Shown piece by piece: positions 9,208 to 17,144 of a DNA stretch of 39,253 bases. Position 1 is the stretch's first letter, and the number at the start of each line of letters is the position of its first letter. The position numbers and the translations under genes were made by a program. Below the pieces are notes generated by a model. It ran no database searches, had not been told where the DNA came from, and saw nothing but the letters and a program-made list of their open reading frames with translations. Origin of the DNA: Methylacidiphilales bacterium (GTDB taxonomy: Bacteria; Verrucomicrobiota; Verrucomicrobiia; Methylacidiphilales; UBA1321); contig JAJSLI010000161.1 of NCBI GenBank assembly GCA_021272315.1, positions 1 through 39,253 of the forward strand, written 5' to 3'.

Positions 9208-10182
9208 TTATAGCCAATGCTTGCGTTTGAGCCAAACCACCAGTCCCACCGTCAGGACGAAGGTCGCTGCGAGCGCTACCCAAAGAACGTCATGAAGGTC
9301 ATATCCGGGCATATTCTTGAAAACTTGTTCGTACCAAGTTCCGATGACTACGGTCGGCGTGATGATGGCGGTCATCAGGGTCAGCACTTTGATGACCTCG
9401 TTGGTTTCGTAGGAGGCCTTGTTGAGGAACACGTCGAGTGTGAGGTAAAGTTGTTCGCTCAGGGTCGAGGCCGTGCTTTCGATGCGGTTGATGTTATTGA
9501 GCAAGTCGCGGAAATAGGGCAGTAACATCGGGCGGATAAGCTTGAACTCGCCGCGCGCCAGCCGGTTGACCACGTCGCGCTGGGGCCGCACGATCTGTTG
9601 TAGGTCGGAGAGTTCCTTTTTACGTTCGCGAAAATCGCGGATGACCGTCGGCTCCGCGCGCTGTGAAAGAAAAACGCTGTCCTCCAGTGTGCTGATTTCC
9701 TTGGTCAGATCGTTGAGTACCGGCTGGTAGGCGTCCACCATGGTGTCGAGAAGAAAGTGGGCCAGCCGGTCCATGCCCCGTGAGATGGTGGCGGGATTTT
9801 TCTGCAGCCGCTCGATCGTGTTGGTCACCATCGACAGCGGTTCCGAGTGGTGGGTGACGAGAAAGGACTTTCCGATGAAAAAATCGAGTTCGGTTGTCCG
9901 AAACTGCTCCTCCTTGCTGAATGCGACCGCATGCATGACCAGGAAGAGATAATCCTCGTAATCTTCGATCTTCGGGTAGCGGCTGATTGAGAGGCAATCC
10001 TCTATCGCCAGCGGGTGAAAGGAAAAAACGTCTTCCAGGATCGCTTTGGTTTCCTCAGCCGTTGGAGCGAAGAGGTTGACCCAGATCAGCAACCCCTTAT
10101 CGGCGCGAACCAGCCTCAGCGCATCGCTGTCGAGATTACAGGCAGCCAGTTTTCCGTCGTTAAAAACAAAGGATTGAATCAT
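9208..10182 (-). CDS. CorA-family transporter with altered GMN motif
   Basis: A 324-residue CorA-fold protein with a cytoplasmic alpha/beta funnel (~1-230, with PLAIEDCL and YEDYLFLVMHAV), a long stalk helix and two C-terminal membrane helices ending in a basic tail (WLKRKHWL). The family forms pentameric Mg2+/Co2+ channels. The context is clearly CorA (TPTVVIGTWY before, FKNMP after), but the signature Gly-Met-Asn at the pore entrance is Glu-Gln-Val (residues 285-287, bases 9322-9330). The reading frame is intact and the codons GAA CAA GTT are unambiguous. Since GMN is needed for Mg2+ transport in studied members, this protein may carry another ion, act as a ZntB-like relative, or have lost transport. 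It heads the minus-strand operon with the kinase and regulator. Confidence 0.85.
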   Translation of the reverse strand: MIQSFVFNDGKLAACNLDSDALRLVRADKGLLIWVNLFAPTAEETKAILEDVFSFHPLAIEDCLSISRYPKIEDYEDYLFLVMHAVAFSKEEQFRTTELDFFIGKSFLVTHHSEPLSMVTNTIERLQKNPATISRGMDRLAHFLLDTMVDAYQPVLNDLTKEISTLEDSVFLSQRAEPTVIRDFRERKKELSDLQQIVRPQRDVVNRLARGEFKLIRPMLLPYFRDLLNNINRIESTASTLSEQLYLTLDVFLNKASYETNEVIKVLTLMTAIITPTVVIGTWYEQVFKNMPGYDLHDVLWVALAATFVLTVGLVVWLKRKHWL

Positions 10183-10292
10183 GGGTGGATAAAGTGTAGG
10201 GAGTAACGCGAGAAGGGCTGAACAGCAATTCTTTTCGATATCATGGGTCAGGTTGTCGCCCTGACGCCTCTTTTTCAGTCTGCAATAAGGTA

Positions 10293-10321
10293 CGGTTTAT
10301 TTTCACGATAAAAAATATAAA
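10293..10321 (+). promoter_or_regulatory. Possible promoter of the export gene set
   Basis: This is an AT-rich stretch in the 188-bp divergent spacer between corA and the barrel gene. TATAAA at 10316-10321 is a good -10 box. The matching -35 position (CGGTTT, 17 bp upstream) is weak. Transcription from here would start near 10328, just downstream of the ATG at 10326, which favours translation from the ATG at 10371. Confidence 0.3.
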
Positions 10322-10370
10322 AAGTATGGCTTGCAAGAGTGAAAAAAATTGCTTTGATGCCTCTCAAGGT

Positions 10371-11651
10371 ATGCTCAAAGTCAGCTTTTACACCTTTTTG
10401 ATTATCCTTGGGGTTTGGGTGGGTAGCCAAGCTGCCTTTGCCGTGGATCCCAACTACTTGCCTGTGGCAACGGATAATCTGACTGCCTCGACGCCTGTTC
10501 AGGAACCGTCCGCATCAAGCACGTCATCCACCCAACCCGCGACGGCAGAGGCCGGGGAAACGCCAAAGTTCTACACGATCACGGCCGAGCTTCGGGAGAC
10601 CTACGACGATAACCCTTACACCTCCACAACGGATAAGACCCCAACCTTCGAAACTTCCATCACGCCAAGCATCTTGTTTGACGTTCCGATGGAAAACAGC
10701 CAATTCGATTCCCGGCTGACCTTTGACGCGACCAATTATGCAGCTGAATCAAGTGATTCCACTCAAATCAGCGCGGATTTTTTGGCCAGGTTCACCCACC
10801 AGTTTTCCGACCGCTTCGCCATCGATGTTCGGGACGAAACCGGGTATTTTTATGAACCGTCACTTTTCAGCTACGCGGGCAGCCCCTATCAGGACGGCAA
10901 TTATATCAGCCAGAGCTTCAGCACCGATTTCACGGCCCAATGGACGCCCTTGGTCAGTACGGTGTCTTCCTTCAGCAACTCCGAAGTCTTTTACGACAAT
11001 TCGGCAGTTGCGGAAGGCGAGGATTATATTCAGAACAGCTTCTCTCAGAGTATCGGCTTTTCCATTTTGCCCAAATACACTCTTGTATTTGCCGGGCTCT
11101 ACAGCGGAATTTCCTACAACAATATCGGTCGGGGATACAATAGTTATACAGGTATGACCGGCATCGACTGGGCAGTGCTTCCCACGATGAGCGCGTCCGT
11201 CCGGGTCGGCGCATCATATACGCAGGTAGACGAGGTAGGCGGTGACACCACCACGCCCTATGCTACGGCTTCGCTAGACTGGCAGCTGGGCCACCGCAGC
11301 CATCTTGAGGTTGGCTACTCTTACTCGGTCGTGCCCACGGATGTCACGACGGCCTCCGGTCAAGTGGCCAGCCGGGTCTACGCCAATTTCAATTATGACA
11401 TCAGTCGCAGCCTTTCGGCCCACCTGAATCTGGCCGAGAACTATGGCGACTATGCCACCGGCTTTGTCCAATCCAACACTACGGGCACTTTCACTGAATG
11501 GGATTCGGCCCTCGACGTTGGTTTGACCTATCACATCTCCAATCATTTCGATGCAAACATCGGGTATACCTTCAGCGACGTCTCTTCTCAGCTTAGTTAC
11601 CGCGACTACACTCGCAATCAATATTACTTTGGGATTAGAGGTAGTTATTGA
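10371..11651 (+). CDS. Outer-membrane beta-barrel protein of an exopolysaccharide locus
   Basis: A 426-residue exported protein. Starting at the ATG at 10371 gives a clean signal peptide (MLKVSFYTFLIILGVWVG, cleavage after AAFA) preceded by AAGG. An ATG 45 bp upstream (10326) is possible but would add an odd 15-residue hydrophilic extension. After a Ser/Thr-rich linker comes LRETYDDNPYTS, the D-D-N-x-Y/F opening of putative barrel proteins found beside polysaccharide export genes. Alternating short beta strands follow to a terminal aromatic (NQYYFGIRGSY), typical of BAM-inserted barrels. It probably serves as or assists an outer-membrane channel for the Wzc/Wza-like proteins encoded next. The exact role is not known. 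Confidence 0.75.
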   Translation: MLKVSFYTFLIILGVWVGSQAAFAVDPNYLPVATDNLTASTPVQEPSASSTSSTQPATAEAGETPKFYTITAELRETYDDNPYTSTTDKTPTFETSITPSILFDVPMENSQFDSRLTFDATNYAAESSDSTQISADFLARFTHQFSDRFAIDVRDETGYFYEPSLFSYAGSPYQDGNYISQSFSTDFTAQWTPLVSTVSSFSNSEVFYDNSAVAEGEDYIQNSFSQSIGFSILPKYTLVFAGLYSGISYNNIGRGYNSYTGMTGIDWAVLPTMSASVRVGASYTQVDEVGGDTTTPYATASLDWQLGHRSHLEVGYSYSVVPTDVTTASGQVASRVYANFNYDISRSLSAHLNLAENYGDYATGFVQSNTTGTFTEWDSALDVGLTYHISNHFDANIGYTFSDVSSQLSYRDYTRNQYYFGIRGSY

Positions 11652-11709
11652 TGTGAAGGCTCAAGAGTGTTACTGTCAGTAGTTGTATCTCTTGCTCTAA
11701 TGCTTTCTT

Positions 11710-13920
11710 ATGGTTGAAAATTCAGAACGTACAGTTCACTTTAACGAATACTTTAAGGTCATTCGAAATCGCTTTTGGGTGATTTTCACCATTTTCGCGA
11801 TTACTACGGGCAGCGGCTGGTACGTGGCCAATGAGGTTCTCCATAAAAGTTACACCGCAACGGGGGAAATGCAGATCAAGCCCCGGGGCGTGGTTGACGT
11901 CCCGTCTTTCATCATCGGTCCCACCGAAAAGACGGAGGACATGACCGCCTTCCAGTCTGAGTTCGAAATCATCCAGTCCCCCGATCTCTTGCTGCCCATC
12001 ATTAATGACCTGGGCCTCGATAAGACGTGGGCCAAGCGGGGCAAGTCCGACGAGGACAGTCTTCCTCCGGTGGAATCGCTCGCTATCATGAACAGCATTC
12101 TCAGGCTTGATTTAAAGCGTGGGACCAACATCGTCGTGATCACGGTGGAGAGCGAAGTGCCCAAGGAAGCCGCCGACATTGTCAACGCCGTGATGGACCA
12201 TTACCAAACACTCCGCGATGTGGAGGAAGATCAGCGCAATAGTCGGGGCGCCGATGCGCTGCGCGATCAAATTACCCAGCAACAGGCGGTCGTGGACAAA
12301 TCCACTGCCGGGGTGGAGAAGTTACGCCAACAGCTCGGCAATACAGGCGTGAATATCGTTCCGGGATCATACGGATCCGAAGAACGCGACGAACAGGACC
12401 TTGATTCCCGCAAACACGACCTCCTCTCCGCTAAGGAGGATGCCGACACCCGCCGGGTTCTCCTCGAGCAGGTTCAGAGCCTCAACGACGACGATCTCAT
12501 CAATACGCTCGATGCTCTGGGCCGTTCAGAGCCCAATATCTCCTCCCTGCGGGCGCAATCCCTCCAGGTGGACGGTGAAATCGACAACTTTCTCAAACAG
12601 GGATTCGATGAAAATCATCCGCGCATTCTGGCTCTGCGCGCCGAGCAGGCGCGCCGCAAACAACAAATCGCGGACCTGATCAAGGGTCTCCGCAGTGCCA
12701 TGGTAGTCGACTCCCAAATGGCCAAGTCGCGTGTCGATCTGCTGACCAAGGAAGTCGACGATCTCCAGGCCAAGGTCACCTTGGATCAAAGCTCCTACCT
12801 GACGCCTTTCCGTGATGCCCAGCGGGATCTCCAGAAGCAGCAAGACTTGCTGGATGCCCTCACGATCCGTCTCAAGCAGCTTCTCGCCGACCGTCCGCTT
12901 CTGGAAAGCCCGGTACGGATCATTGACCGCGCCGTTCCGCCCACCAGTCCGACCAAACCGAACAAAAATACTTATCTCATGATCAGCGCGGCCATCGGCC
13001 TCTTTGTCGGCATCGTCATCGCCTTCCTCATCGAATATCTGGACACCAGCGTTAAAACTATGGCCGATGCCGAGGTTCTCTTGGGTTTACCCGTGCTTAC
13101 GGTCATCCCAAACAAGGGAGGACCCATGCCGCTTACCCAGGAATCGGCGCGAATGCCTCACGCCGAAGGCTACCGCATCCTGCGCGCCAAGCTCGACCTG
13201 AGGGTCCAGAATGGCATCGGACCATCTCTCGCCACGCTCAGCGGTGGTCCGGGTGAAGGCAAAACAACCACCATCTACAACCTCGCTATTGTTTGTGCGC
13301 AGGCTGGACAGTCCGTTATTCTGATCGACGGGGATCTTCGCCGCCCGATGCTCCACCAGTTGCTCAATCTGCCCAATGACCGGGGGCTGGCCAACTACCT
13401 TCGGGGCGAAGGTGATGCGGTCGATTACATTCAGCAAAGCGACCTGCCCAAGCTCCATCTCCTGGCCGCAGGAGACATGCCGATGTCCGACATCGGCGTT
13501 CTTGCCGGCGACAAAATTCGTTTGATGCTTGATGATCTCAAGCAGCGTTACGATCTCGTCCTGATCGATTCGCCGCCTGTCCTCGGCATCAGCGACGGTT
13601 CCATCATCGCCCGCGAAGCCGACTACGTCATCTTGGTCATCCAGCACCGGCGTTATCCCCGGGAAATTTCCCTCCGCGCCAAACGGGCCATCGAGGAAGT
13701 CCACGGCAATTGTATCGGCATGGTGCTCAACTGCGTGTCGGTCAAGAGCGACGACTCCTATTACTACTACAGTAATTACGGGGACTATTATTACAACAGG
13801 AAGAAGGAGAAGGCTGACCGTGGCAAGAAACACCTCGGGTCGGTCAAGGCCAATGGCAAGCCCGGCAAACCCGCTATTGCCGCCACCCGTAAGGCAGAGC
13901 GTCAGAGTGACGAGTTTTAA
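11710..13920 (+). CDS. Wzc-like polysaccharide co-polymerase with BY-kinase domain
   Basis: A 736-residue inner-membrane protein with a Wzz-type chain-length domain (~10-100, first membrane helix ~18-40), a long periplasmic coiled-coil region (~165-400), a second membrane helix at ~421-443 preceded by the Pro-rich AVPPTSPTKP motif, and a cytoplasmic bacterial tyrosine-kinase domain. Its Walker A is SGGPGEGKTTT (~511-521), Walker A' is VILIDGDLRRPM and Walker B is LVLIDSPPV (~616). The tail holds the Tyr cluster SYYYYSNYGDYYYN, the expected autophosphorylation site, followed by a basic end. It controls assembly and length of an exported polysaccharide. The partner Wza-like lipoprotein begins 9 bp downstream. 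No cognate phosphatase gene is present in the window. Confidence 0.92.
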   Translation: MVENSERTVHFNEYFKVIRNRFWVIFTIFAITTGSGWYVANEVLHKSYTATGEMQIKPRGVVDVPSFIIGPTEKTEDMTAFQSEFEIIQSPDLLLPIINDLGLDKTWAKRGKSDEDSLPPVESLAIMNSILRLDLKRGTNIVVITVESEVPKEAADIVNAVMDHYQTLRDVEEDQRNSRGADALRDQITQQQAVVDKSTAGVEKLRQQLGNTGVNIVPGSYGSEERDEQDLDSRKHDLLSAKEDADTRRVLLEQVQSLNDDDLINTLDALGRSEPNISSLRAQSLQVDGEIDNFLKQGFDENHPRILALRAEQARRKQQIADLIKGLRSAMVVDSQMAKSRVDLLTKEVDDLQAKVTLDQSSYLTPFRDAQRDLQKQQDLLDALTIRLKQLLADRPLLESPVRIIDRAVPPTSPTKPNKNTYLMISAAIGLFVGIVIAFLIEYLDTSVKTMADAEVLLGLPVLTVIPNKGGPMPLTQESARMPHAEGYRILRAKLDLRVQNGIGPSLATLSGGPGEGKTTTIYNLAIVCAQAGQSVILIDGDLRRPMLHQLLNLPNDRGLANYLRGEGDAVDYIQQSDLPKLHLLAAGDMPMSDIGVLAGDKIRLMLDDLKQRYDLVLIDSPPVLGISDGSIIAREADYVILVIQHRRYPREISLRAKRAIEEVHGNCIGMVLNCVSVKSDDSYYYYSNYGDYYYNRKKEKADRGKKHLGSVKANGKPGKPAIAATRKAERQSDEF

Positions 13921-13929
13921 TTCCATTCC

Positions 13930-14544
13930 GTGAAAACGTTTTGCCCTATCAGCCTGCTCGTCGTTACCGTCCTTCTGACCGGATGCTTTGGGGGCGGTGG
14001 TGGAGGAAATTCCACTATCACCACTTCGGCCCCTGCCAGTACCACGCCCGCCGTTCCATTTGCCAGGGATGTCATGCGCGTTGGGGACAAAATTATCATC
14101 CGGCTGACCGGTGTTCCGGATGGAGGTTTCATCAATGAAGTGCAAATTCCCGTGTCGGGTCAGGTTACGGTGGATCTTCTCACCCAGTCTTTTCAGGCCT
14201 CCGGAATTACCCCCGCTGATCTTGCTGCTCAGATCACCGCGGCCTACAAGACCCAGAAAATTTATACCAACCCCAACGTCTCCGTCCTTCCCGAGGAGAG
14301 CTACGTCAATGTCCTCGGTGATGTTCGGACTCCCTCCCGGGTTGTCTATACCCCGGATATGACCCTCCTCACGGCCATCATCTCCTGCGGTGGTTTTGAT
14401 GAATACGCTAACCGCCGCGCTGTGCGGATCACTCGCGGGCAACAGGTCATCGTGGTTGACGCGATCACCGTGGCCAAGACGCCCGGCGCCGATCCTCCCC
14501 TCTATCCTGGCGATCAGATAAACGTCCCCCGCACCCCGTTCTAG
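13930..14544 (+). CDS. Polysaccharide export lipoprotein (Wza-like, Poly_export/SLBB)
   Basis: A 204-residue lipoprotein starting at GTG. The signal sequence ends in a lipobox (LLTGC), so it should be lipid-anchored, followed by a Gly-rich stretch and a Ser/Thr/Pro linker. The Poly_export domain begins at DVMRVGDKIIIRLTG (~57), and a single SLBB-like segment (VNVLGDVRTPSRVVYTP, then LLTAIISCGGFDEYANRRAVRITR) follows. It ends at LYPGDQINVPRTPF. It is about half the length of E. coli Wza and lacks the extra D3/D4 domains that form the outer-membrane helix barrel, so the upstream beta-barrel protein may provide the pore. It lies 9 bp after the Wzc-like gene. Confidence 0.88.
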   Translation: MKTFCPISLLVVTVLLTGCFGGGGGGNSTITTSAPASTTPAVPFARDVMRVGDKIIIRLTGVPDGGFINEVQIPVSGQVTVDLLTQSFQASGITPADLAAQITAAYKTQKIYTNPNVSVLPEESYVNVLGDVRTPSRVVYTPDMTLLTAIISCGGFDEYANRRAVRITRGQQVIVVDAITVAKTPGADPPLYPGDQINVPRTPF

Positions 14545-14688
14545 GGGTGCTTAATAGGATAGAACCCTCAGCCCTTCAGGTGGTGGTGATTTTGAACTGG
14601 GGCTTTGTTGCTCGCCGGTCCGCAGGCTTGCGGGTAAGCTATTTTCTCCGGTCCTCGCCACAGGTCAAAATCGAATTGCAACGCGACC

Positions 14689-14717
14689 TTGCTCTAGTTT
14701 GAAAGCACGCTCTAGAT
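14689..14717 (+). promoter_or_regulatory. Promoter of hisF, leaderless-type
   Basis: TTGCTC (14689-14694), a 17-bp spacer and CTAGAT (14712-14717) make a plausible -35/-10 pair. The -10 ends 6 nt before the ATG at 14724, so transcription would start at the start codon. The spacer and -10 contain GTTTGAAAGCACGCTCTAG, nearly the same as the element at 868-886. Confidence 0.5.
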
Positions 14718-14723
14718 TATCCC

Positions 14724-15497
14724 ATGTTTGCCAAACGCGTCATTCCCTGCCTCGATGTTCATGCCGGGCGCGTCACCCGGGGTCGGCAATTCGGCCGGGC
14801 CGAGGAAAACGGCCTGCGCAATGTCGGCGACCCGGTTGATCTTGCCATCCGCTACAACGAGCAAGGGGCGGACGAACTCGTTTTTTTTGACATTACCGCC
14901 TCCTCCGAAGGCCGCCAATCGATCATCGACGTCATTGAGCGCACGGCTGACCGCTGTTTCATGCCGCTGACGGTCGGGGGCGGTGTCCGTTCCGTCGGCG
15001 ACATGCGGACCCTGTTGCGCGCCGGGGCCGACAAAATCAGCCTCAATTCCGCCGCGCTTGCCCGGCCTGAGATTATCGCCGAGGGCGCCCAAGCCTTCGG
15101 TCGCCAGTGCATGGTCGTTTCCATCGACGCCAAGAAAACAGCCCCTGGCGAATGGTCCGTTTTCTCCCGGGGTGGTCGGGAACGAACCCCCTGGGATGCT
15201 CGCGCCTGGGCGCAAAAGGCCGTTGCGCTTGGCGCCGGGGAAATCGTCCTCAACAGCATCGACAGTGACGGCATGCAGACCGGTTACGATCTCGAAATCA
15301 CCCGGATCATCAGCGAGTTGGTGCCCGTTCCCGTGGTGGCCAGCGGTGGCGCGTGGGAATTAAGCCACTTCACCGCTGTTCTCGATCAGGGCAGGGCAGA
15401 CGCCGTTCTGGCCGCCAGTGTCTTCCACTACGGCAAGTTCACCATCGGTGAAGTCAAGGCCTACCTCGCCTCCCAGCACGTTCCGGTCAGGATTTAG
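14724..15497 (+). CDS. hisF: Imidazole glycerol phosphate synthase, cyclase subunit
   Basis: A 257-residue (beta/alpha)8 enzyme. With HisH it converts PRFAR and glutamine-derived ammonia to imidazole glycerol phosphate and AICAR, linking histidine and purine synthesis. The catalytic D11 is in IPCLDVHAGRV, the second aspartate is in MVVSIDAKKTA, and the phosphate-binding loops LTVGGGVRS and VVASGGAW are present, as is NSIDSDGMQTGYDLEI. Length is typical. No other his gene is in the window, so histidine genes are scattered here. There is no Shine-Dalgarno site before the ATG; the adjacent promoter-like element suggests a leaderless message. Confidence 0.96.
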   Translation: MFAKRVIPCLDVHAGRVTRGRQFGRAEENGLRNVGDPVDLAIRYNEQGADELVFFDITASSEGRQSIIDVIERTADRCFMPLTVGGGVRSVGDMRTLLRAGADKISLNSAALARPEIIAEGAQAFGRQCMVVSIDAKKTAPGEWSVFSRGGRERTPWDARAWAQKAVALGAGEIVLNSIDSDGMQTGYDLEITRIISELVPVPVVASGGAWELSHFTAVLDQGRADAVLAASVFHYGKFTIGEVKAYLASQHVPVRI

Positions 15498-15534
15498 ACC
15501 GGGTCGGTCAAGCAGAACTCCTTGTCACGCGGCC

Positions 15535-15563
15535 TTGTCCTATTTTAAAACACACCCTAATTT
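15535..15563 (+). promoter_or_regulatory. Promoter of the mlaEFD-ispD operon, leaderless-type
   Basis: TTGTCC (15535-15540), a 17-bp spacer and TAATTT (15558-15563) end 5 nt before the mlaE ATG at 15569. The spacer TATTTTAAAACACACCC is a diverged form of the GTTTGAAAGCACGCT segment before hisF. Transcription would begin at the start codon. Confidence 0.5.
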
Positions 15564-15568
15564 CCACT

Positions 15569-16351
15569 ATGCGCTATTCACAGCAACTCGGGTCCCGCTT
15601 TATGGGCATGGTCCGGGCCAGCGGCCAAATCGTCTTTCTGTTCCAGGATATCGTGCGCTGCCTCTTTCGTTATCGGATTCGTTTGGGCCTGCTCTTGCGG
15701 CAAATCGATTTTATCGGAGGCAAGTCGGTTCCCGTTGTCATCATCACCGGTAGCTTCATTGGCGCCGTCTTTGCCGCGCAGACAGAATTTCAGTTTAAGG
15801 ACCTCGGACTCAGCTCCGGCGTCGGTCCGGTCGTCGCCATCGCCATGTGTCGCGAACTCGGCCCCGTCCTCTGCGCCCTCATGATCGCCGGGCGGGTCGG
15901 CTCGGCCATGGCCGCCGAACTGGCCACGATGAAAATTACTGAGCAAATCGATGCCCTGCGCGCGTTGGCCGTTTACCCGACCGAGTATCTCATCGTTCCG
16001 CGCTTCATCGCCATGCTCGTTTCGATGCCCATTCTGGTCGGTTTGGCCATTCTTTGCGGCATCGGAGCCGGGTATTTTGTCGCCGTGCACGTCCTCCAGG
16101 TTCCCGGCGTCTACTACTGGAACAACACGGTCAAGTACACGCATGCCAAGGACATCTCGATCGGTCTCGTGAAAGGCTTCTTCTTCGGCATCATCATCCT
16201 GCTGGTCGGCTGTAACAAGGGCCTCACCGCCTCGGAAGGCGCCGAGGGCGTCGGCCTCGCCACAACCGAAGCGGTGGTCGATTCCTTCATCATTATTCTC
16301 ATCGCCAACTTCTTTTTCACCTTCCTCCTTAACTCCATTCTCCCCTCGTGA
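15569..16351 (+). CDS. mlaE: ABC transporter permease MlaE (phospholipid transport)
   Basis: A 260-residue inner-membrane permease of the MlaE/YrbE family. Diagnostic stretches are GSFIGAVFAAQ, the central REIGPVL-like RELGPVLCALMIAGRVGSA, ELATMKITEQIDALRAL (the conserved coupling region with EQIDAL) and YPTEYLIVPR. Five or six membrane segments follow the family layout. With MlaF and MlaD it forms the inner-membrane complex that moves phospholipids between inner and outer membranes and keeps outer-leaflet asymmetry. The stop overlaps the GTG start of mlaF by 4 nt. Confidence 0.93.
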   Translation: MRYSQQLGSRFMGMVRASGQIVFLFQDIVRCLFRYRIRLGLLLRQIDFIGGKSVPVVIITGSFIGAVFAAQTEFQFKDLGLSSGVGPVVAIAMCRELGPVLCALMIAGRVGSAMAAELATMKITEQIDALRALAVYPTEYLIVPRFIAMLVSMPILVGLAILCGIGAGYFVAVHVLQVPGVYYWNNTVKYTHAKDISIGLVKGFFFGIIILLVGCNKGLTASEGAEGVGLATTEAVVDSFIIILIANFFFTFLLNSILPS

Positions 16352-17121
16352 GCTCCAACCCCCCTTCCTCTCCTCTGGTTCGGTTGGTCGGCGTGGAGAA
16401 AAAACTGGGCCGGCAACGGGTGTTGCGCGGCGTCGATCTCGAAATCCGTAAGGGTGAAAAGATGGTCATCATTGGTCGCAGCGGTGGAGGCAAAAGCGTC
16501 CTGCTCAAGCATATTCTCGGTCTGATGCAGCCTGATGCGGGGGAAGTCTGGTTTGGGAACCATAACCTTGCCCAACTCAACGAGGAACAGATGGTCCCTC
16601 TCCGCAAGGAGACCGGCATGCTTTTCCAAAACGGCGCCCTCTTCGATTCGCTCACCGTCGGCGAAAACGTCGCCTTCCCCTTGCGCGAAAAGGGTGGAAT
16701 CAAGGAGGAGGAAATCGAGGCGGAAGTCGCCCGTGCCCTCAAGATTGTCGACCTGCCCCGGCAGGAAAGCAAATGGCCCTCCGAATTGAGCGGCGGCATG
16801 CGTAAGCGCGTTGCCCTCGCCCGCGCCGCCATCGCCCGCCCCGCCCTTATGCTTTACGATGAACCAACCTCCGGTCTCGATCCCATCGTCGCCGACAGCA
16901 TCAACAAGCTCATGATCCGCCTCGGGGATGAACTCCATATGACCTCCGTCATCGTCACGCACGACATGGTCAGCGCCCGCGAGGTCGGCGACCGCATCGC
17001 CATGTTGCACGAAGGCCGCATTTATTGCGTTGACGAGCCCAAGGCCGTGCTTGAATCCCAAGACCCGATTGTGAAACGCTTTGTCAACGGCATCTCCGAC
17101 GCAAGTGATGCTATATTCTAA
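16348..17121 (+). CDS. mlaF: ABC transporter ATPase MlaF
   Basis: A 257-residue ABC ATPase with Walker A GRSGGGKS, a Q-loop in MLFQNGALFDSLTV, signature LSGGMRKRVALARA, Walker B LMLYDEPTSGLDP and a switch histidine in VIVTHDM. The FQNGALFDSLTV and MRKR variants are typical of the MlaF subfamily. It energises phospholipid transport through MlaE. It starts with GTG overlapping the mlaE stop (GTGA), so the two should be made in step. The C-terminal ~20 residues (IVKRFVNGISDASD) match the MlaF tail seen in relatives. Confidence 0.95.
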   Translation: MSSNPPSSPLVRLVGVEKKLGRQRVLRGVDLEIRKGEKMVIIGRSGGGKSVLLKHILGLMQPDAGEVWFGNHNLAQLNEEQMVPLRKETGMLFQNGALFDSLTVGENVAFPLREKGGIKEEEIEAEVARALKIVDLPRQESKWPSELSGGMRKRVALARAAIARPALMLYDEPTSGLDPIVADSINKLMIRLGDELHMTSVIVTHDMVSAREVGDRIAMLHEGRIYCVDEPKAVLESQDPIVKRFVNGISDASDAIF

Positions 17122-17144
17122 GACAAGAACCAGAAGACTATCCC

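Noticed and set aside
10183-10370. Mg2+ riboswitch upstream of the corA-like gene
   Set aside because: I could not see a conserved M-box or ykoK core, and the spacer is short and divergent.
13087-14442. 451-codon open frame on the minus strand
   Set aside because: It lies antisense to the Wzc-like and Wza-like genes, which have clear domain matches. It has no recognisable motif and is a by-product of high GC.
14545-14723. Intrinsic terminator after the polysaccharide export genes
   Set aside because: Only a 5-bp stem (CCGCA/TGCGG) without a T-run could be found; too weak to report.
16114-17061. 315-codon open frame on the minus strand
   Set aside because: Antisense to mlaE/mlaF, both with full family motifs.
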